64,000 nucleotides of DNA from an uncultured Granulosicoccus sp. GTDB taxonomy: Bacteria > Pseudomonadota > Gammaproteobacteria > Granulosicoccales > Granulosicoccaceae. Below the pieces are notes generated by a model. The model was not told the DNA's origin. It was given only the letters and a program-made list of their open reading frames with translations, and ran no database searches. Made by a program: the position numbers and the translations under genes. Position 1 is the first letter of the stretch; each line of letters opens with the position of its first letter. This document shows positions 8,778 to 19,368 of the stretch, one piece after another. Location: positions 62,001 to 126,000 of the forward strand of contig CANLNQ010000015.1 in NCBI GenBank assembly GCA_947492525.1, written 5' to 3'.

Positions 8778-9803
8778 ATGAATATCCAGCAAGCACTCGA
8801 ATCCCTGATCGAGCGAAAGGATCTGCAGGCCGCCGACATGGAATCGGTGATGCGACAGGTCATGACCGGCGAGGCTACGCCGGCACAGATAGGCGGTTTC
8901 CTGATTGCCCTTCGCATGAAGGGTGAGACTGTCGAGGAGGTGGCTGCAGCGGCCAGGGTGATGCGTGCACTGGCCTCGGGTGTTGCGCTAGAGAACCCCG
9001 ATGCTATCGATATCGTGGGCACTGGTGGAGATTCCACCAGCACATTCAATGTCTCCACCTGCAGTGCCATCGTGGCGGCTGCCGGTGGTGCCAGAGTTGC
9101 GAAACACGGTAGCCGATCGGTGTCCAGCAAGTCAGGTGCGGCAGATCTGCTGGAAGAGGCCGGGGTGAATATCGACCTGACGCCCGATCAGGTTGCGCAC
9201 TGCGTCGACACGATTCAGTTGGGCTTCATGTTCGCGCCGCGGCATCACAGCGCCATGAAGCACGCGATCGGCCCGCGACGAGAAATGGGCGTACGCACCA
9301 TATTCAACCTGTTGGGTCCCCTGACCAATCCTGCCGGGGCACGAAGTCAGCTGCTGGGCGTCTACAGCAAGGACTGGGTCAGACCGGTGGCTGAGGTGCT
9401 CGAAAGGCTCGGCAGTGATCACGTCATCGTGGTGCACGGGCATGATGGCATGGATGAAATCAGTATCAGCGGCCCGACACAGATTGCCGAACTGAAGGAG
9501 GGCAAGGTGAAGGAATACGTGATCGAGCCGGCGCAATTCGGCATCGACGTGTCATCGCTGGACAGCATCCGGGTCCAGGGAGCTGCCGAGAGTCTTGGCA
9601 TGATCAAGGGCGTGCTTGCCAACGAGTCGGGTCCGGCTCGCGATATTGTCGTTCTCAATGCTGGCGCTGCCCTGTGTGTTGCCGGTATCTCGGATTCGAT
9701 TGCGGATGGGGTCGCGCTGGCCGATGAGGTCATCGGTAGTGGGGCGGCGGCCAGAAAGCTGGCCGAACTGATCTCCGTGTCCCAGTCGTTCGATCAAGCC
9801 TGA
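8778..9803 (+). CDS. trpD: Anthranilate phosphoribosyltransferase
   Basis: TrpD transfers the phosphoribosyl group from PRPP to anthranilate, the second tryptophan-specific step. Family signatures are GTGGDSTSTFNVST (phosphate/PRPP loop), KHGSRSVSSKSGAADLLE and PRREMGVRTIFNLLGPLTNP. 341 aa, the usual length of monofunctional TrpD. It follows trpG by 18 bases and precedes trpC by about 20, so all four genes are probably co-transcribed. Confidence 0.97.
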   Translation: MNIQQALESLIERKDLQAADMESVMRQVMTGEATPAQIGGFLIALRMKGETVEEVAAAARVMRALASGVALENPDAIDIVGTGGDSTSTFNVSTCSAIVAAAGGARVAKHGSRSVSSKSGAADLLEEAGVNIDLTPDQVAHCVDTIQLGFMFAPRHHSAMKHAIGPRREMGVRTIFNLLGPLTNPAGARSQLLGVYSKDWVRPVAEVLERLGSDHVIVVHGHDGMDEISISGPTQIAELKEGKVKEYVIEPAQFGIDVSSLDSIRVQGAAESLGMIKGVLANESGPARDIVVLNAGAALCVAGISDSIADGVALADEVIGSGAAARKLAELISVSQSFDQA

Positions 9804-9824
9804 CCTGCACACGTGGTGGCAAAC

Positions 9825-10634
9825 ATGAACAACAAGCTGGAAGTACCCGATATCCTCAAGCGAATCATCGCGCGGAAGCACGAGGAGATTGCGGAAAGGC
9901 AGCAACGCACGCCGTTGCATGCACTTCGGGCGCAAGCCGCGGAGTCTGGCGAATGCCGTGGATTCGTACAGGCACTGAACGCCAGGGTCGCAGCAGGACA
10001 GGCGGCCGTGATTGCCGAGGTCAAGAAGGCCTCGCCGAGCAAAGGTGTTCTCAGAGACCCCTTCGACCCGGCCAGTATTGCGGCCAGTTACGAAGCCGGA
10101 GGTGCCGCCTGTCTGTCAGTACTGACGGACGCTGACTTCTTTCAAGGCAGCGAAACCGCATTGCGGGAGGCGAGGGCGGCATGCGCTCTGCCGGTCATCC
10201 GCAAGGATTTCATCGTTGATCCCTATCAGGTCGCCGAGGCGAAGGCCATTGGTGCGGACTGCATTCTTCTTATCGCAGCAGCGCTGGACGATCGCTTGAT
10301 GGCCGATCTGTATCAGCAAGCGGTCGAACTCGGCATGGATGTACTGGTCGAAGTGCATGATGCCGAAGAATTGCATCGCAGTCTGGCACTGTCACCGATG
10401 TTGCTGGGAATCAATAACCGGGATCTACGGACTTTCCAGGTGTCGCTATCGACAACCGAAGACCTGTTGGCGGAAATCCCCGAAGAGACGCATATCGTTA
10501 CCGAAAGCGGAATCATGGATGCCGCTGATGTGCAGCGGATGCGCAATGCGGGTGTGCACACGTTTCTGATCGGCGAGGCGTTCATGAGAGCCGCCGACCC
10601 GGGTGCTGCGCTGCGGCAGATGTTTGCCGATTGA
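9825..10634 (+). CDS. trpC: Indole-3-glycerol phosphate synthase
   Basis: TrpC closes the indole ring of CdRP to give indole-3-glycerol phosphate. The (beta/alpha)8 enzyme shows [14 protein letters not shown] (catalytic Lys), [21 protein letters not shown] and VTESGI (phosphate binding). The frame opens at a GTG at 9813, but the ATG at 9825 gives the expected N-terminus [17 protein letters not shown], so 269 aa is preferred. It is monofunctional, with no fused TrpF domain, as in pseudomonads. It is the last gene of the trp cluster and faces crp convergently. Confidence 0.96.
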   Translation: MNNKLEVPDILKRIIARKHEEIAERQQRTPLHALRAQAAESGECRGFVQALNARVAAGQAAVIAEVKKASPSKGVLRDPFDPASIAASYEAGGAACLSVLTDADFFQGSETALREARAACALPVIRKDFIVDPYQVAEAKAIGADCILLIAAALDDRLMADLYQQAVELGMDVLVEVHDAEELHRSLALSPMLLGINNRDLRTFQVSLSTTEDLLAEIPEETHIVTESGIMDAADVQRMRNAGVHTFLIGEAFMRAADPGAALRQMFAD

Positions 10635-10850
10635 TCAGCGATGCCTTCTCCGGTGGGAAGGGGGGCTATCGTTTACCGATTTGCACAGGATGCCGGAACG
10701 CTGGTATCAGTGTTCCGACACCCTGGTTGGCCATGCCGGGTTGGAAGCCGTTGGCTGCAAACTGCGCAAATGGACAGATGCCCTGACGTCGAGACGCGAA
10801 GAAAGGGGGGAGACATTGTCTGATGGTCGACCAGTCGAATGCCTCTGCAC

Positions 10851-11489
10851 TCAACGGGTCCCGTAGATGACCATGGTCTTGCCACGGGCGTGAATAAGGC
10901 CGCGGTCTTCAAGCTCTTTCAACACCCTGCCGACCATTTCGCGAGAACAACCTACGATGCGGGCGATTTCCTGACGGGTAATGCGAATCTGCATGCCGTC
11001 CGGATGAGTGATGGCATCGGGCATCTTGGCCAGATCCAGCAGGGTGGAGGCAACTCGCCCTGTCACGTCGAGAAAGGCCAGGTCCCTGACCTTGATGCTG
11101 GTCTTTCGCAGGCGGGCGGCCATCTGTGTGGTCAGTGCGTAGATCAGATCGGGCTGATCAGCGGCCAGTCTTCGAAACTGATCGTAGTTCATTTCAGCCA
11201 GTTCGCATTTCGCTCTGGCCACAACCAGGGCACTGCGTCCGGCTGCTTCGTCGAACAATCCCATCTCGCCGAAGAAATCACCGGCGCTCAGATAGGCCAG
11301 TACGATCTCGCGACCATCGTCATCTTCTATGATGACGCTGACAGAACCGTCGACAATGTAGTACAACGTCTCGGGGATATCACCATGATGGATAATGGTG
11401 GTCTTTGCCGGATACTGTCGTCGGTGGCTGCTTCTCAGGAACATGTCCAACCATTCAACAGGCGGCGGTGCAATACGTGGCGCCAGCAT
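10851..11489 (-). CDS. crp: CRP/Vfr-family cAMP receptor transcription factor
   Basis: 212 aa, the length of CRP/Vfr. The N-terminal cyclic nucleotide-binding domain has the phosphate-binding cassette [20 protein letters not shown], keeping the Glu and the Arg-Ser pair that contact cAMP, so it probably responds to cAMP. The C-terminal winged helix-turn-helix reads [20 protein letters not shown]. The start at 11489 is supported by a GGAG ribosome binding site nine bases upstream; the open frame further upstream does not fit the family. Divergent neighbour is a YhfA-type OsmC protein, the same pairing as in E. coli. No clear CRP box was found in the divergent region. Confidence 0.92.
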   Translation of the reverse strand: MLAPRIAPPPVEWLDMFLRSSHRRQYPAKTTIIHHGDIPETLYYIVDGSVSVIIEDDDGREIVLAYLSAGDFFGEMGLFDEAAGRSALVVARAKCELAEMNYDQFRRLAADQPDLIYALTTQMAARLRKTSIKVRDLAFLDVTGRVASTLLDLAKMPDAITHPDGMQIRITRQEIARIVGCSREMVGRVLKELEDRGLIHARGKTMVIYGTR

Positions 11490-11656
11490 TTTGTGATTCT
11501 CCGTACTCAAAGTTTGCGCAAGAACCGGACAGGTCTCTGTTGACCATCCAGGCTGTTTTTGTCTAACGTCAAACATTGATCGGCGGTATTTTTAAATTCT
11601 TCAATGAAATCGACACCACTGCGCGTGGCCGGTTCAGGACACGAGGACGAATAGCT

Positions 11657-12073
11657 TTGCACGCACGAGTAAAATGGCTTGATCATATGAGCTTTGTTGG
11701 TGAGTCCGGTAGTGGCCACTCCGTTGTCATGGATGGCTCTCCAGAACACGGCGGCCGTAATCTGGGCGTTCGTCCCATGGAAATGCTCCTTATCGGTTTG
11801 GGTGGTTGCACTGCTTTCGATGTTGTGCTGATGTTGCAAAAGTCTCGCCAGAACGTCGTTGACGTGGAAGTGGCGCTGGACGCGGAGCGCGCGGAGGAGA
11901 TCCCTCAGGTATTCGCAGACATAAAGGTGCATTTCAAGGTCTGGGGCAAGGATCTGAGCGCCAACCATGTCGAACGAGCCGTCAAACTGTCCGAGGAGAA
12001 GTACTGCTCGGCAACCAAGATGCTCGAGAAAAGCGCAACCATCACCTGCACGTGGGAAATCATAGAGGCCTGA
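11657..12073 (+). CDS. OsmC/YhfA-family protein
   Basis: The product follows E. coli YhfA closely: HARVKWLDHMSFVGESGSGH, then RPMEMLLIGLGGCTAFDVV and VKLSEEKYCSATKMLEKSA. The two conserved cysteines (GGCTAFD and KYCSA) match the thiol-peroxidase pair of the OsmC superfamily, although YhfA-type proteins have no firmly established substrate. The likely start is the TTG at 11657, preceded by CGAGGA at a spacing of about 10, giving 138 aa like YhfA; an ATG at 11576 would add 27 residues that do not match the family. Conserved divergent pairing with crp. Confidence 0.82.
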   Translation: MHARVKWLDHMSFVGESGSGHSVVMDGSPEHGGRNLGVRPMEMLLIGLGGCTAFDVVLMLQKSRQNVVDVEVALDAERAEEIPQVFADIKVHFKVWGKDLSANHVERAVKLSEEKYCSATKMLEKSATITCTWEIIEA

Positions 12074-12676
12074 CGGCCTGGAAGAGTGCTTCGACCGGCG
12101 CAGGCAGTCTATTTGAGGGAAGGGTTTGCCGAAGGGTGCGCGGAAAGGGCACGCCGAAGGCACGCCGCCTCATGCACATTCATGAAAGTGGTTGAAGCTC
12201 AGAGAATCAGATGGCGGCGTCGGGTTCTGCAGAAAGGTTGTCCGGCTTGTCCGGTTCGGCTGTGTTAACCGGTGGCGGCTGTAGTGTTACAAACCGTTTG
12301 GTGGCCCCAAACCGGTTGGTCGGTGCTGTATTGCCGGATTGTCAGGTAGCGGTTGGAATTCTGCCGAGCACTTCAGCGCGGACAGGGCCTTGCCGCTGTA
12401 GGTCGGGTTTGATGAGGAGTGGTTGTCCGGCTGCAGGGGTCAGGAAAATCGCCGCTTGTGCTGCATGAGCGGCCTGCTGGCGCAGAATGGCCTGACGTTT
12501 GCACCGTCGAGACGGCGCAAGTGACGTTTTCTCCTACATCTTTATTTACCGAGATGTCTTGCAGTGCGGTCGGTTGACCGCACTGATTCTTTGCGTGTCA
12601 ACGTCAGATTGGCAAGATTGTGAGCCAGTGCTCTGTTGAAGGAGCATCACGGGCACAGGAAATGTTCTCCTGATGG
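12074..12676. other. Long intergenic stretch before rplM, no gene seen
   Basis: About 600 bases without a credible gene. Short frames here (12086-12268, 12211-12468) have low-complexity content. The stretch is rich in CCGGTT/GGTTTGG-type imperfect inverted repeats around 12255-12330 and holds one strong hairpin (listed separately at 12562-12585). No tRNA-like cloverleaf was seen. Confidence 0.45.
12562..12585 (+). terminator. Strong 10-bp hairpin upstream of the rplM promoter
   Basis: A perfect 10-bp stem, CAGTGCGGTC (12562-12571) and GACCGCACTG (12576-12585), is closed by the tetraloop GGTT and followed by ATTCTTTG. It lies more than 90 bases upstream of the rplM -35 box, so it would terminate read-through from upstream rather than belong to the rplM leader. 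The following T content is weak. Confidence 0.45.
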
Positions 12677-12705
12677 TTGAGATTCGCGCGAACCTCCATT
12701 ACAAT
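12677..12705 (+). promoter_or_regulatory. Sigma-70 promoter of rplM-rpsI
   Basis: TTGAGA (12677-12682) and TACAAT (12700-12705) are separated by exactly 17 bases. Transcription would start near 12712, leaving a leader of about 34 bases before the rplM GTG. The pair is the best-looking housekeeping promoter in the window. Confidence 0.75.
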
Positions 12706-12745
12706 TGTCGGCTTAGTTTCGACAGTGCCCTACCGAGATATATAC

Positions 12746-13183
12746 GTGAACAAGACTACCGTCAGCGCAAAACCTGCAGAGGTCAAACGTGATTGGTTCG
12801 TTATCGATGCTGAAGGCAAGACGCTCGGTAACGTAGCAACAGAATGTGCCCGCCGTCTGCGCGGCAAGCACAAGGCCATCTACACCCCCCATGTGGACAC
12901 GGGTGACTACATGGTCGTCATCAACGCTTCCAAAGTGGAAGTGACTGGCAACAAGGCCAAGAACAAACTGTACCGTCACCACACCGGTTACATCGGCAAC
13001 CTCAAGACAACGAACTTCGAGAAGTTGCAGCAAACACATCCAGAACGAATCATCGAGCTGGCCGTCAAGGGAATGCTTCCAAAGAACCCGCTGGGACGAG
13101 CCATGTTTGGTAAGTTGCGCGTGTTCGCGGACGATAAACACACACACCAGGCCCAACAGCCACAGCTCCTGGAACTGAAATAA
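12746..13183 (+). CDS. rplM: 50S ribosomal protein L13
   Basis: L13 is an early-assembly protein of the large ribosomal subunit. The 145-aa product carries the family core [57 protein letters not shown] and the C-terminal QQPQLLEL. The start is the GTG at 12746, which gives [16 protein letters not shown] as in other L13 proteins; an in-frame TTG at 12677 lies inside the -35 box and cannot be used. Immediately followed by rpsI (3-base gap), the universally conserved L13-S9 pair. Confidence 0.97.
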   Translation: MNKTTVSAKPAEVKRDWFVIDAEGKTLGNVATECARRLRGKHKAIYTPHVDTGDYMVVINASKVEVTGNKAKNKLYRHHTGYIGNLKTTNFEKLQQTHPERIIELAVKGMLPKNPLGRAMFGKLRVFADDKHTHQAQQPQLLELK

Positions 13184-13186
13184 AGT

Positions 13187-13579
13187 ATGGCAGCTCAACA
13201 GTATTACGGCACTGGCCGTCGAAAGTCTTCCACGGCCCGAGTCTTCATGAACTCAGGTAGTGGCAAGATCACCGTCAACGACAAGCCGCTTGACGAGTAC
13301 TTTGGTCGAAAGACTGCTCATATGGTCATCCGTCAGCCGCTCGAGCGAACTGACACGCTGAGCAACTTCGACTTCAACATCACTGTCAAAGGCGGTGGTG
13401 GTAGTGGTCAGGCTGGCGCCATTCGCCTGGGCATTTCCCGTGCTCTGCTGTCATACGACGAAACGCTGCGAAGCACGCTGCGCGGTGCCGGGTTCCTGAC
13501 TCGCGACGCTCGTGAAGTCGAGCGCAAGAAGGTCGGCCTTCGCAAGGCTCGTAAAGCGACTCAGTACTCCAAGCGATAA
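13187..13579 (+). CDS. rpsI: 30S ribosomal protein S9
   Basis: S9 is a small-subunit protein whose basic C-terminal tail reaches the P-site tRNA. The sequence has [15 protein letters not shown] at the start, [19 protein letters not shown] in the centre and the terminal [18 protein letters not shown] tail ending in the invariant SKR. 130 aa is the standard length. Co-transcribed with rplM and followed by a strong terminator. Confidence 0.98.
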   Translation: MAAQQYYGTGRRKSSTARVFMNSGSGKITVNDKPLDEYFGRKTAHMVIRQPLERTDTLSNFDFNITVKGGGGSGQAGAIRLGISRALLSYDETLRSTLRGAGFLTRDAREVERKKVGLRKARKATQYSKR

Positions 13580-13624
13580 TCATTGCGCGATGCTGCTCCG
13601 GCAGCATTGAAAAAACGCTTGCAA

Positions 13625-13658
13625 GGAAAGCCCCGCATGTCGGGGCTTTCCTGTTTCT
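13625..13658 (+). terminator. Intrinsic terminator of rplM-rpsI
   Basis: An 11-bp perfect stem, GGAAAGCCCCG (13625-13635) and CGGGGCTTTCC (13641-13651), with loop CATGT is followed by TGTTTCT. It lies 45 bases after the rpsI stop. Confidence 0.85.
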
Positions 13659-13753
13659 ACGAATCAGCAGTCTGGACGACTCGCCGCTTCGTAACATGAT
13701 TTAGTGCCTGAACCTGCTTATCGCCAAGCTTCATTGAGTGTACTGTCGACGTC

Positions 13754-16700
13754 ATGAATGCACCATTGGTCAACGATCCAATCGAACTCCCGGCAACGCA
13801 GTTGCGCGAGATTCCGTACAACTACACCTCCTTTTCCGACAGGGAGATAGCCTTGCGCTACCTCGGGAAGGAAGGCTGGCAGCTTATACAGTCATTGCGC
13901 AGTGAGCGTCAGACCGGTCAGTCAGCCCGGATGCTGTTTGAAGTACTCGGCGATATCTGGGTCATTGATCGTAATCCGTTCATTCAGGAAGACTTGCTGA
14001 GCAACCGCAAGCGACGAGACGCTCTGGTCGATGCGCTAAGACACCGGGTCCAGCAGATCGTCAACCGAGCCGGCACTGACCAGCGAGTCGATGAACTGAT
14101 CCGGTTGGCCAGCGCGGCAATAGAATCCTTTCAGACACGATTGTCGGAGATGCAGGCGCTTCGCAAGCGCATGTTGCAGCAGATGCGAGGAGTCACGCAC
14201 GCCGACAATGTGCGCTTCGATGGCCTGTCACGCGTCTCTCATGTCACGGATGCGACTGACTGGCGCGTCGAACTGCCTTTCGTCGTGCTGACACCGGACA
14301 GTGAGGCCGAACTGCCGGGCATCATCAAGCAGTGTATCGCTCTGTCCCTGACGATCATTCCCAGAGGCGGCGGCACAGGCTACACCGGTGGTGCAATACC
14401 ACTGCACGCGCGCACGGCTGTCATCAATCTGGAGAAGCTGGATGCGCGCGGTCCTGTGCAGGAAACCAGCTTGCCGGCCGAACAGGACCTGCCGGAGAGG
14501 CAGATTCACACGATCCGCGTCGAGGCGGGCGTGGTCACGCGACGCGTCAGCGAGGATGCGCAGGCAAATGGTCTGGCCTTCGCCGTGGATCCCACCTCGC
14601 AGGATGCGTCCACCATCGGCGGCAATATTGCCATGAATGCCGGTGGCAAGAAGGCCGTGTTGTGGGGCACCACGCTCGACAATCTGCTGTCGTGGCGCAT
14701 GGTCGATCCCGATGGCAACTGGCTGGACGTCGAACGTCTGGCCCACAATCTGGGCAAGATTCATGTTCAGCCCACAGTGCAGTTCCGCGTAAGCCGGCGT
14801 GATGCTGACAGCAATGAGCTGATCGGCGAACCCTGGATCATCGATGCACCGGGTTCGAGCCTTCGCCAGCAAGGTCTCGGCAAGGATGTCACCGACAAGT
14901 TCCTCGGTGGACTGCCCGGTGTGCAGAAGGAAGGTTGCGACGGCCTGATCACGTCGGCGGTCTTCATTCTGCACCGTATGCCGGCCCACGCGCGAACCGT
15001 CTGCATGGAGTTCTACGGACGCGACTTGCGACAGTCGGTGCTGGGGATAACCGAGGTCAAGGATTTCATCGACGCCACGGATGGTATTCAGCTGGCCGGC
15101 CTCGAGCACCTGGACGATCGATACATCAAGGCCGTGAAATACAGCGCCAAGGCGGCGCGTGGTGAATTGCCTCGCATGCTGCTGATGGCCGATATCGTCA
15201 GTGATGACGAAGACCTGCTGGGCAAGGTCGCCTCAGGTGTGGTGCAGCTGGTCAACAAGCGAGGGGCTGAAGGTTTCATCGCTGTCAGTGCAGAAGCACG
15301 CAATCAGTTCTGGGCGGCACGCTCACGCACGGCAGCCATTGCGGCGCACACCAATGCCTTCAAGATCAATGAGGACGTGGTCATTCCCTTGCCACGCCTG
15401 GCCGACTACAGCGAAGGTATCGAACGTATCAATATCGAACACTCGCTGAGCAACAAGCTGCGCATGCTTGACGAGGTCCGGCGATTGCTGAAGTCCGACG
15501 AATCTCGTGCTCTGGTGGCAATACCGGCAGAGGATTCGGACGAAGGCAGTGCGATCGTGCATGACAACCTGGCCGCAGGTGCAGCCATGCTGGATCGGGT
15601 TCACGAAAAATGGGCGACGCTCTACGATCAGCTGCAGCACTCTGAACAGCAGTTCATCCAGGCGCTGCGCGACAAGCGCGAGCCCGTCGAGCAGGACGCA
15701 TGCGTTGCGGCGCTGTTGAGCCGGGAAGATGAATTCTCCTACCGGGCATCGGTCGAAAAACCATTGAAAGATCGTTTTTCCGGCAAGCGTTACGTGCGCC
15801 TGCTGAAGAAGATTGACGATATACACGGCCAATGGAGACCGCAGCGACTGTTTGCAGCGCTGCACATGCACGCGGGCGATGGGAACATCCACACCAATAT
15901 CCCGGTCAACTCCAACGATTACACCATGATGCGTCAGGCGGAGGGCATCGTCGACAGGGTGATGGAACTGGCCCGTGTACTCGATGGTGTCATCTCGGGT
16001 GAGCACGGTATCGGTCTGACCAAGATGCAGTACATGGACGAGAGCGTGGTCAACGCTTTCGCGGACTACAAGCAGACGGTCGATCCCGATGGGCACTTCA
16101 ACAAGGGCAAGCTGATGCCAGGCTCCAGTCTTGAGAATGCCTATACGCCGTCTTTGCGCCTGGTTCAGCAAGAGGCTCTCATACTGGAGCAGAGTGAGCT
16201 CGGTGCGCTCAATGACAGCATCAAGGATTGCCTTCGCTGCGGCAAGTGCAAGCCTGTCTGCACGACTCATGCGCCAGGTGCGAATCTGCTGTATTCACCG
16301 CGCAACAAGGTGCTGGGTACGGGACTGATCATCGAAGCCTTTCTGTACGAGGAGCAGACCCGTCGTGGCTTGTCGATCAGGCATTTCGACGAAATGAACG
16401 ACATTGCCGATCACTGTACCGTGTGTCACAAATGCCTGGCGCCTTGTCCTGTGGACATCGATTTCGGCGATGTGTCCATCACGATGCGCAAGATACTCAA
16501 GGACAGGGGGCAGAAGAATTTCAGTCTGGGTACCCGCGCGTCCATGGCCTTTCTCAATGTGAAGGACCCGGCCACCATCAAGATCATGCGCAAGGGCATG
16601 GTGGGTCTGGGCTTCCAGGCACAGCGAACAGCCAGTGCGGTGCTCGGCAAGCTGCCTGCGGTGAGTCAGAGCCGGCAGCAACCACCCAGTACGACGGGAC

Positions 16701-17647
16701 CTGCCAGGCCGATAGAGCAGGTTGTGCACTTCGTCAATCGCAAGTTGCCCAATCGCAGCATGTTGCCAGCCAAGACTACCCGGGCTCTGCTGGGCATCGA
16801 GAATCGGGACTATGTGCCGATCATTCGAGATCCCGAGAAGGCAAGCGACGAGAGCGATGCCGTTTTCTATTTCCCGGGGTGCGGCTCCGAACGGCTGTTC
16901 AGTCAGGTCGGGCTGGCCACACTTGCCATGTTGTACGACACGGGCAGCAAGACGGTACTACCACCGGGGTATCTGTGCTGCGGCTATCCGCAGACGTCCA
17001 CCGGTGACGTGGACAAGGGCAAGCAGATAACGACCGAAAACCGGGTGCTGTTTCATCGTGTTGCCAATACGCTGAATTATCTGGACATCAAGACGGTGAT
17101 TGTTTCCTGCGGTACCTGTATGGATCAATTGCTCAAGTATGAGTTCGAAAGGATCTTTCCGGGATGTCGCCTGCTGGATATTCATGAATATCTGATGGAA
17201 AAGAACTATTCCCTGGACGGGGTGGGTGGCGAGCATTATGTCTATCACGACCCCTGCCACAGCCCGATGAAAACCTATCAGCCGCTGAAGGTGACCGAAG
17301 CGCTGCTGGGCAAGCCAGTCACAGCCTCCGACAGGTGCTGCGGGGAGGCCGGTACCTTTGCCGTGGCTCGTCCGGATATTGCGTCGCAGGTTCGTCAGCG
17401 CAAGGCGAACGAGCTGGTGGCCAACCTCGAAGCCAACGGCGTTGCGAAAGGACAGACTGACCACAACGTGAAGATGATGACCTCATGCCCGGCTTGTGTT
17501 CAGGGGCTGAGCCGCTATCGTGACGAGACAGGCATGGATACGGATTACATCGTGGTCGAGTTGGCCAAGGGCTTGTTCGGCGAGAACTGGGCCAACGACT
17601 TCGTTGACCGGGCCAACCGCGGTGGGGTGGAGCAGGTTCTGCTCTGA
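13754..17647 (+). CDS. Large FAD-linked oxidase / Fe-S / CCG-domain fusion dehydrogenase (DUF3683 type)
   Basis: A 1297-aa fusion. Residues 1 to about 150 form a family-specific N-terminal region (DUF3683 type). Then comes an FAD-binding type 4 module ([37 protein letters not shown]) and the FAD-oxidase C-terminal domain ([30 protein letters not shown]). Two ferredoxin-type cysteine clusters follow at about 825 ([11 protein letters not shown]) and 890 ([12 protein letters not shown]). Two CCG/heterodisulfide-reductase-like domains close it (FPGCGSERL...CCGYP near 1040-1080; DPCHSP...CCGEAGTF near 1165-1200). In effect GlcD, GlcF and a scaffold in one chain, so it probably oxidises a 2-hydroxyacid such as D-lactate or glycolate and passes electrons to the respiratory chain. 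Substrate is unknown; no operon partners. Confidence 0.85.
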   Translation: MNAPLVNDPIELPATQLREIPYNYTSFSDREIALRYLGKEGWQLIQSLRSERQTGQSARMLFEVLGDIWVIDRNPFIQEDLLSNRKRRDALVDALRHRVQQIVNRAGTDQRVDELIRLASAAIESFQTRLSEMQALRKRMLQQMRGVTHADNVRFDGLSRVSHVTDATDWRVELPFVVLTPDSEAELPGIIKQCIALSLTIIPRGGGTGYTGGAIPLHARTAVINLEKLDARGPVQETSLPAEQDLPERQIHTIRVEAGVVTRRVSEDAQANGLAFAVDPTSQDASTIGGNIAMNAGGKKAVLWGTTLDNLLSWRMVDPDGNWLDVERLAHNLGKIHVQPTVQFRVSRRDADSNELIGEPWIIDAPGSSLRQQGLGKDVTDKFLGGLPGVQKEGCDGLITSAVFILHRMPAHARTVCMEFYGRDLRQSVLGITEVKDFIDATDGIQLAGLEHLDDRYIKAVKYSAKAARGELPRMLLMADIVSDDEDLLGKVASGVVQLVNKRGAEGFIAVSAEARNQFWAARSRTAAIAAHTNAFKINEDVVIPLPRLADYSEGIERINIEHSLSNKLRMLDEVRRLLKSDESRALVAIPAEDSDEGSAIVHDNLAAGAAMLDRVHEKWATLYDQLQHSEQQFIQALRDKREPVEQDACVAALLSREDEFSYRASVEKPLKDRFSGKRYVRLLKKIDDIHGQWRPQRLFAALHMHAGDGNIHTNIPVNSNDYTMMRQAEGIVDRVMELARVLDGVISGEHGIGLTKMQYMDESVVNAFADYKQTVDPDGHFNKGKLMPGSSLENAYTPSLRLVQQEALILEQSELGALNDSIKDCLRCGKCKPVCTTHAPGANLLYSPRNKVLGTGLIIEAFLYEEQTRRGLSIRHFDEMNDIADHCTVCHKCLAPCPVDIDFGDVSITMRKILKDRGQKNFSLGTRASMAFLNVKDPATIKIMRKGMVGLGFQAQRTASAVLGKLPAVSQSRQQPPSTTGPARPIEQVVHFVNRKLPNRSMLPAKTTRALLGIENRDYVPIIRDPEKASDESDAVFYFPGCGSERLFSQVGLATLAMLYDTGSKTVLPPGYLCCGYPQTSTGDVDKGKQITTENRVLFHRVANTLNYLDIKTVIVSCGTCMDQLLKYEFERIFPGCRLLDIHEYLMEKNYSLDGVGGEHYVYHDPCHSPMKTYQPLKVTEALLGKPVTASDRCCGEAGTFAVARPDIASQVRQRKANELVANLEANGVAKGQTDHNVKMMTSCPACVQGLSRYRDETGMDTDYIVVELAKGLFGENWANDFVDRANRGGVEQVLL

Positions 17648-17657
17648 GTTGCTGGCG

Positions 17658-17685
17658 CCCTGATCCGCCAGCTGGCGGATCAGGG
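17658..17685. terminator. 28-base perfect palindrome between convergent genes
   Basis: CCCTGATCCGCCAG (17658-17671) is followed directly by its reverse complement (17672-17685). It spans the gap between the FAD dehydrogenase and the convergent dGTPase and includes the dGTPase stop codon (17682-17680). It would fold on both transcripts, so it probably acts as a bidirectional terminator or transcript-end stabiliser, though neither side has a T-run. Confidence 0.5.
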
Positions 17686-18990
17686 TCTGTCGAAGATCGA
17701 GCCAGAGGTTGGGCTCAGCAACTTGTGATACAGCTTGCCGGCAGATACATCGGTCATGCTGGACAGGTAATCAGCAATGGCGCGGCGACCGATCCGTTCG
17801 TATTCGGCAAACACCGGTGTCGGTAGCAGACGTTCGGGGTTCGCAGCAAAGATCTCGAACAGGCGCACGATGACTCGTTGCCCCTTGTATTGCAGCATCT
17901 GCAATTCAGGACGAAATATCACATGACTCATGACAAAATCCTTTATCAGGCGAAGAATCCTGTAGGCAAGTGGTTCCATGACCGTCTGTAGTCTCAGCAG
18001 GGGGGCATCGAATTCGTCGACCTCCTGTATGACAATGCTACGGATCAGGTAGCCCACGAACCGGCTGATGGCATGCTTGCGGTCCTTTGCCGAAGCGCTG
18101 AACAGCAGGCGGTTGAATTCGTCCATATGACGATTTATCGGGTTGTCCGGCCATTCAAGCAGTCTTGATGACACCTGATCCATCCAGACTTCACGATCCA
18201 CCAGGCCCAGTGCCAGGGCATCTTCCAGATCATGCACGCCGTAGGCGATATCGTCGGCCAGCTCCATGATGCTGGTGTCCAGCGACTTGTGGCGTGTATG
18301 TCCGTGCCCGGAGGGCTGTCGCTCTATTGTCAGAAATCTGTCGCGATCGGCCGGTGAAAAGGGTTCCAGCAACCAGTCGAGTACATCGCGTTCGGAGTCA
18401 TAGATGCATTTCGGGGGTGCCCAGTGGTCGATATTCAAGGGGTCCTCCTGTTCCACGGGGACGTAGTTGCATACATCAGAGTATGTCGTGGGATACTTGA
18501 TGGTCCCGAGCATGGAGCGGCGCGTCAGGTCGAGCCCGGAATCCGGGGAATACTCCCCGAGACGAGCCAGGATACGCAAAGTCTGACCATTGGCCTCGAA
18601 ACCCCCGTGGTCGCGCATCATGGTGTTCATGGCCACCTCGCCGCCGTGTCCAAACGGAGAATGGCCGATGTCGTGAGCCAGGCAGATTGCCTCGATCAGG
18701 CTGAACGAGGGTATCAGAGGCTCATGGGCCGCGTTTTCGGGCTGATCACGCAGCCACTCGCAGATCCCGGAGCCCACTTGCGCCACTTCAAGCGAATGCG
18801 TGAGACGGGTTCGGTAGAAGTCGCTCTCGCCGAGGCCAAGCACCTGCGTTTTGGACTGCAGACTGCGAAACGAGGCGCTGTGTATTATTCGTGCCCGATC
18901 TCGCTGATACTGACTATCTTCTCGGGTACTATTGAATCCACGCCCTGGATGGCTCTGGTATTCTGATCGTCGTTCTAGCCAGACGCTCAA
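17680..18990 (-). CDS. dgt: Deoxyguanosinetriphosphate triphosphohydrolase-like protein (HD domain)
   Basis: The HD-domain dNTP triphosphohydrolase splits dGTP (or other dNTPs) to the nucleoside and triphosphate, trimming nucleotide pools. Visible features: RARIIHSASFRSLQSKTQV, TRLTHSLEVAQVG (first metal His), LAHDIGHSPFGHGGE (HD metal pair) and MELADDIAYGVHDLEDA (final metal Asp). The start is taken as TTG at 18990 because AGGAG lies 7 bases upstream and the result, 436 aa beginning SVWLERRSEYQ, matches the family; the open frame continues to 19257 with unrelated sequence. Confidence 0.9.
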   Translation of the reverse strand: MSVWLERRSEYQSHPGRGFNSTREDSQYQRDRARIIHSASFRSLQSKTQVLGLGESDFYRTRLTHSLEVAQVGSGICEWLRDQPENAAHEPLIPSFSLIEAICLAHDIGHSPFGHGGEVAMNTMMRDHGGFEANGQTLRILARLGEYSPDSGLDLTRRSMLGTIKYPTTYSDVCNYVPVEQEDPLNIDHWAPPKCIYDSERDVLDWLLEPFSPADRDRFLTIERQPSGHGHTRHKSLDTSIMELADDIAYGVHDLEDALALGLVDREVWMDQVSSRLLEWPDNPINRHMDEFNRLLFSASAKDRKHAISRFVGYLIRSIVIQEVDEFDAPLLRLQTVMEPLAYRILRLIKDFVMSHVIFRPELQMLQYKGQRVIVRLFEIFAANPERLLPTPVFAEYERIGRRAIADYLSSMTDVSAGKLYHKLLSPTSGSIFDRP

Positions 18991-19368
18991 GGTGTTGCTC
19001 CTGCCAGGATCGGTAGGGACGTCCTGGCCGTGGTTTTTGATATCAGTCCGGTCAGACTGTCCAGGTAATGCCGATTGCGGGTGACAATTCCCTTTTGGCT
19101 TGAATATGCCAACAGTGACATCATAGTGTAAGACATTGACGCTCAAGGAGCGTACTTTAGAAGGTATGGTTTTTCTACAGGGTCGGAACGCAGGATTCAA
19201 TCGGCAGTATGGAAAAACTTGCCGGGATATAATGTATGACACATATTCGAAATACAATTGATGGCCCTGAAGAGTATCTTCGATTCATGTCTCAAAGAAT
19301 CTCGAGTGTCATGAAGGCAGTAGATTGACGCCCGTATTACCGCTTGCTTAACAGAACTTCAATTGACA
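18991..19368. other. Divergent intergenic region dGTPase / RAYT
   Basis: About 378 bases. A possible minus-strand promoter for the dGTPase is TTGAGC (19146-19141) and TATGAT (19125-19120), but the 15-base spacer is short. On the + strand a TATAAT lies at 19228-19233 with no good -35. No repeat that looks like a REP element was recognised. Confidence 0.35.

Noticed and set aside
11490-11656. CRP box in the crp/OsmC divergent region
   Set aside because: TGTGA occurs once but no TCACA partner at the right spacing, so autoregulation by a standard site is not supported.
14228-15109. 293-aa open frame antisense to the large FAD dehydrogenase
   Set aside because: Shadow frame; the + strand carries clear FAD motifs over the same region.
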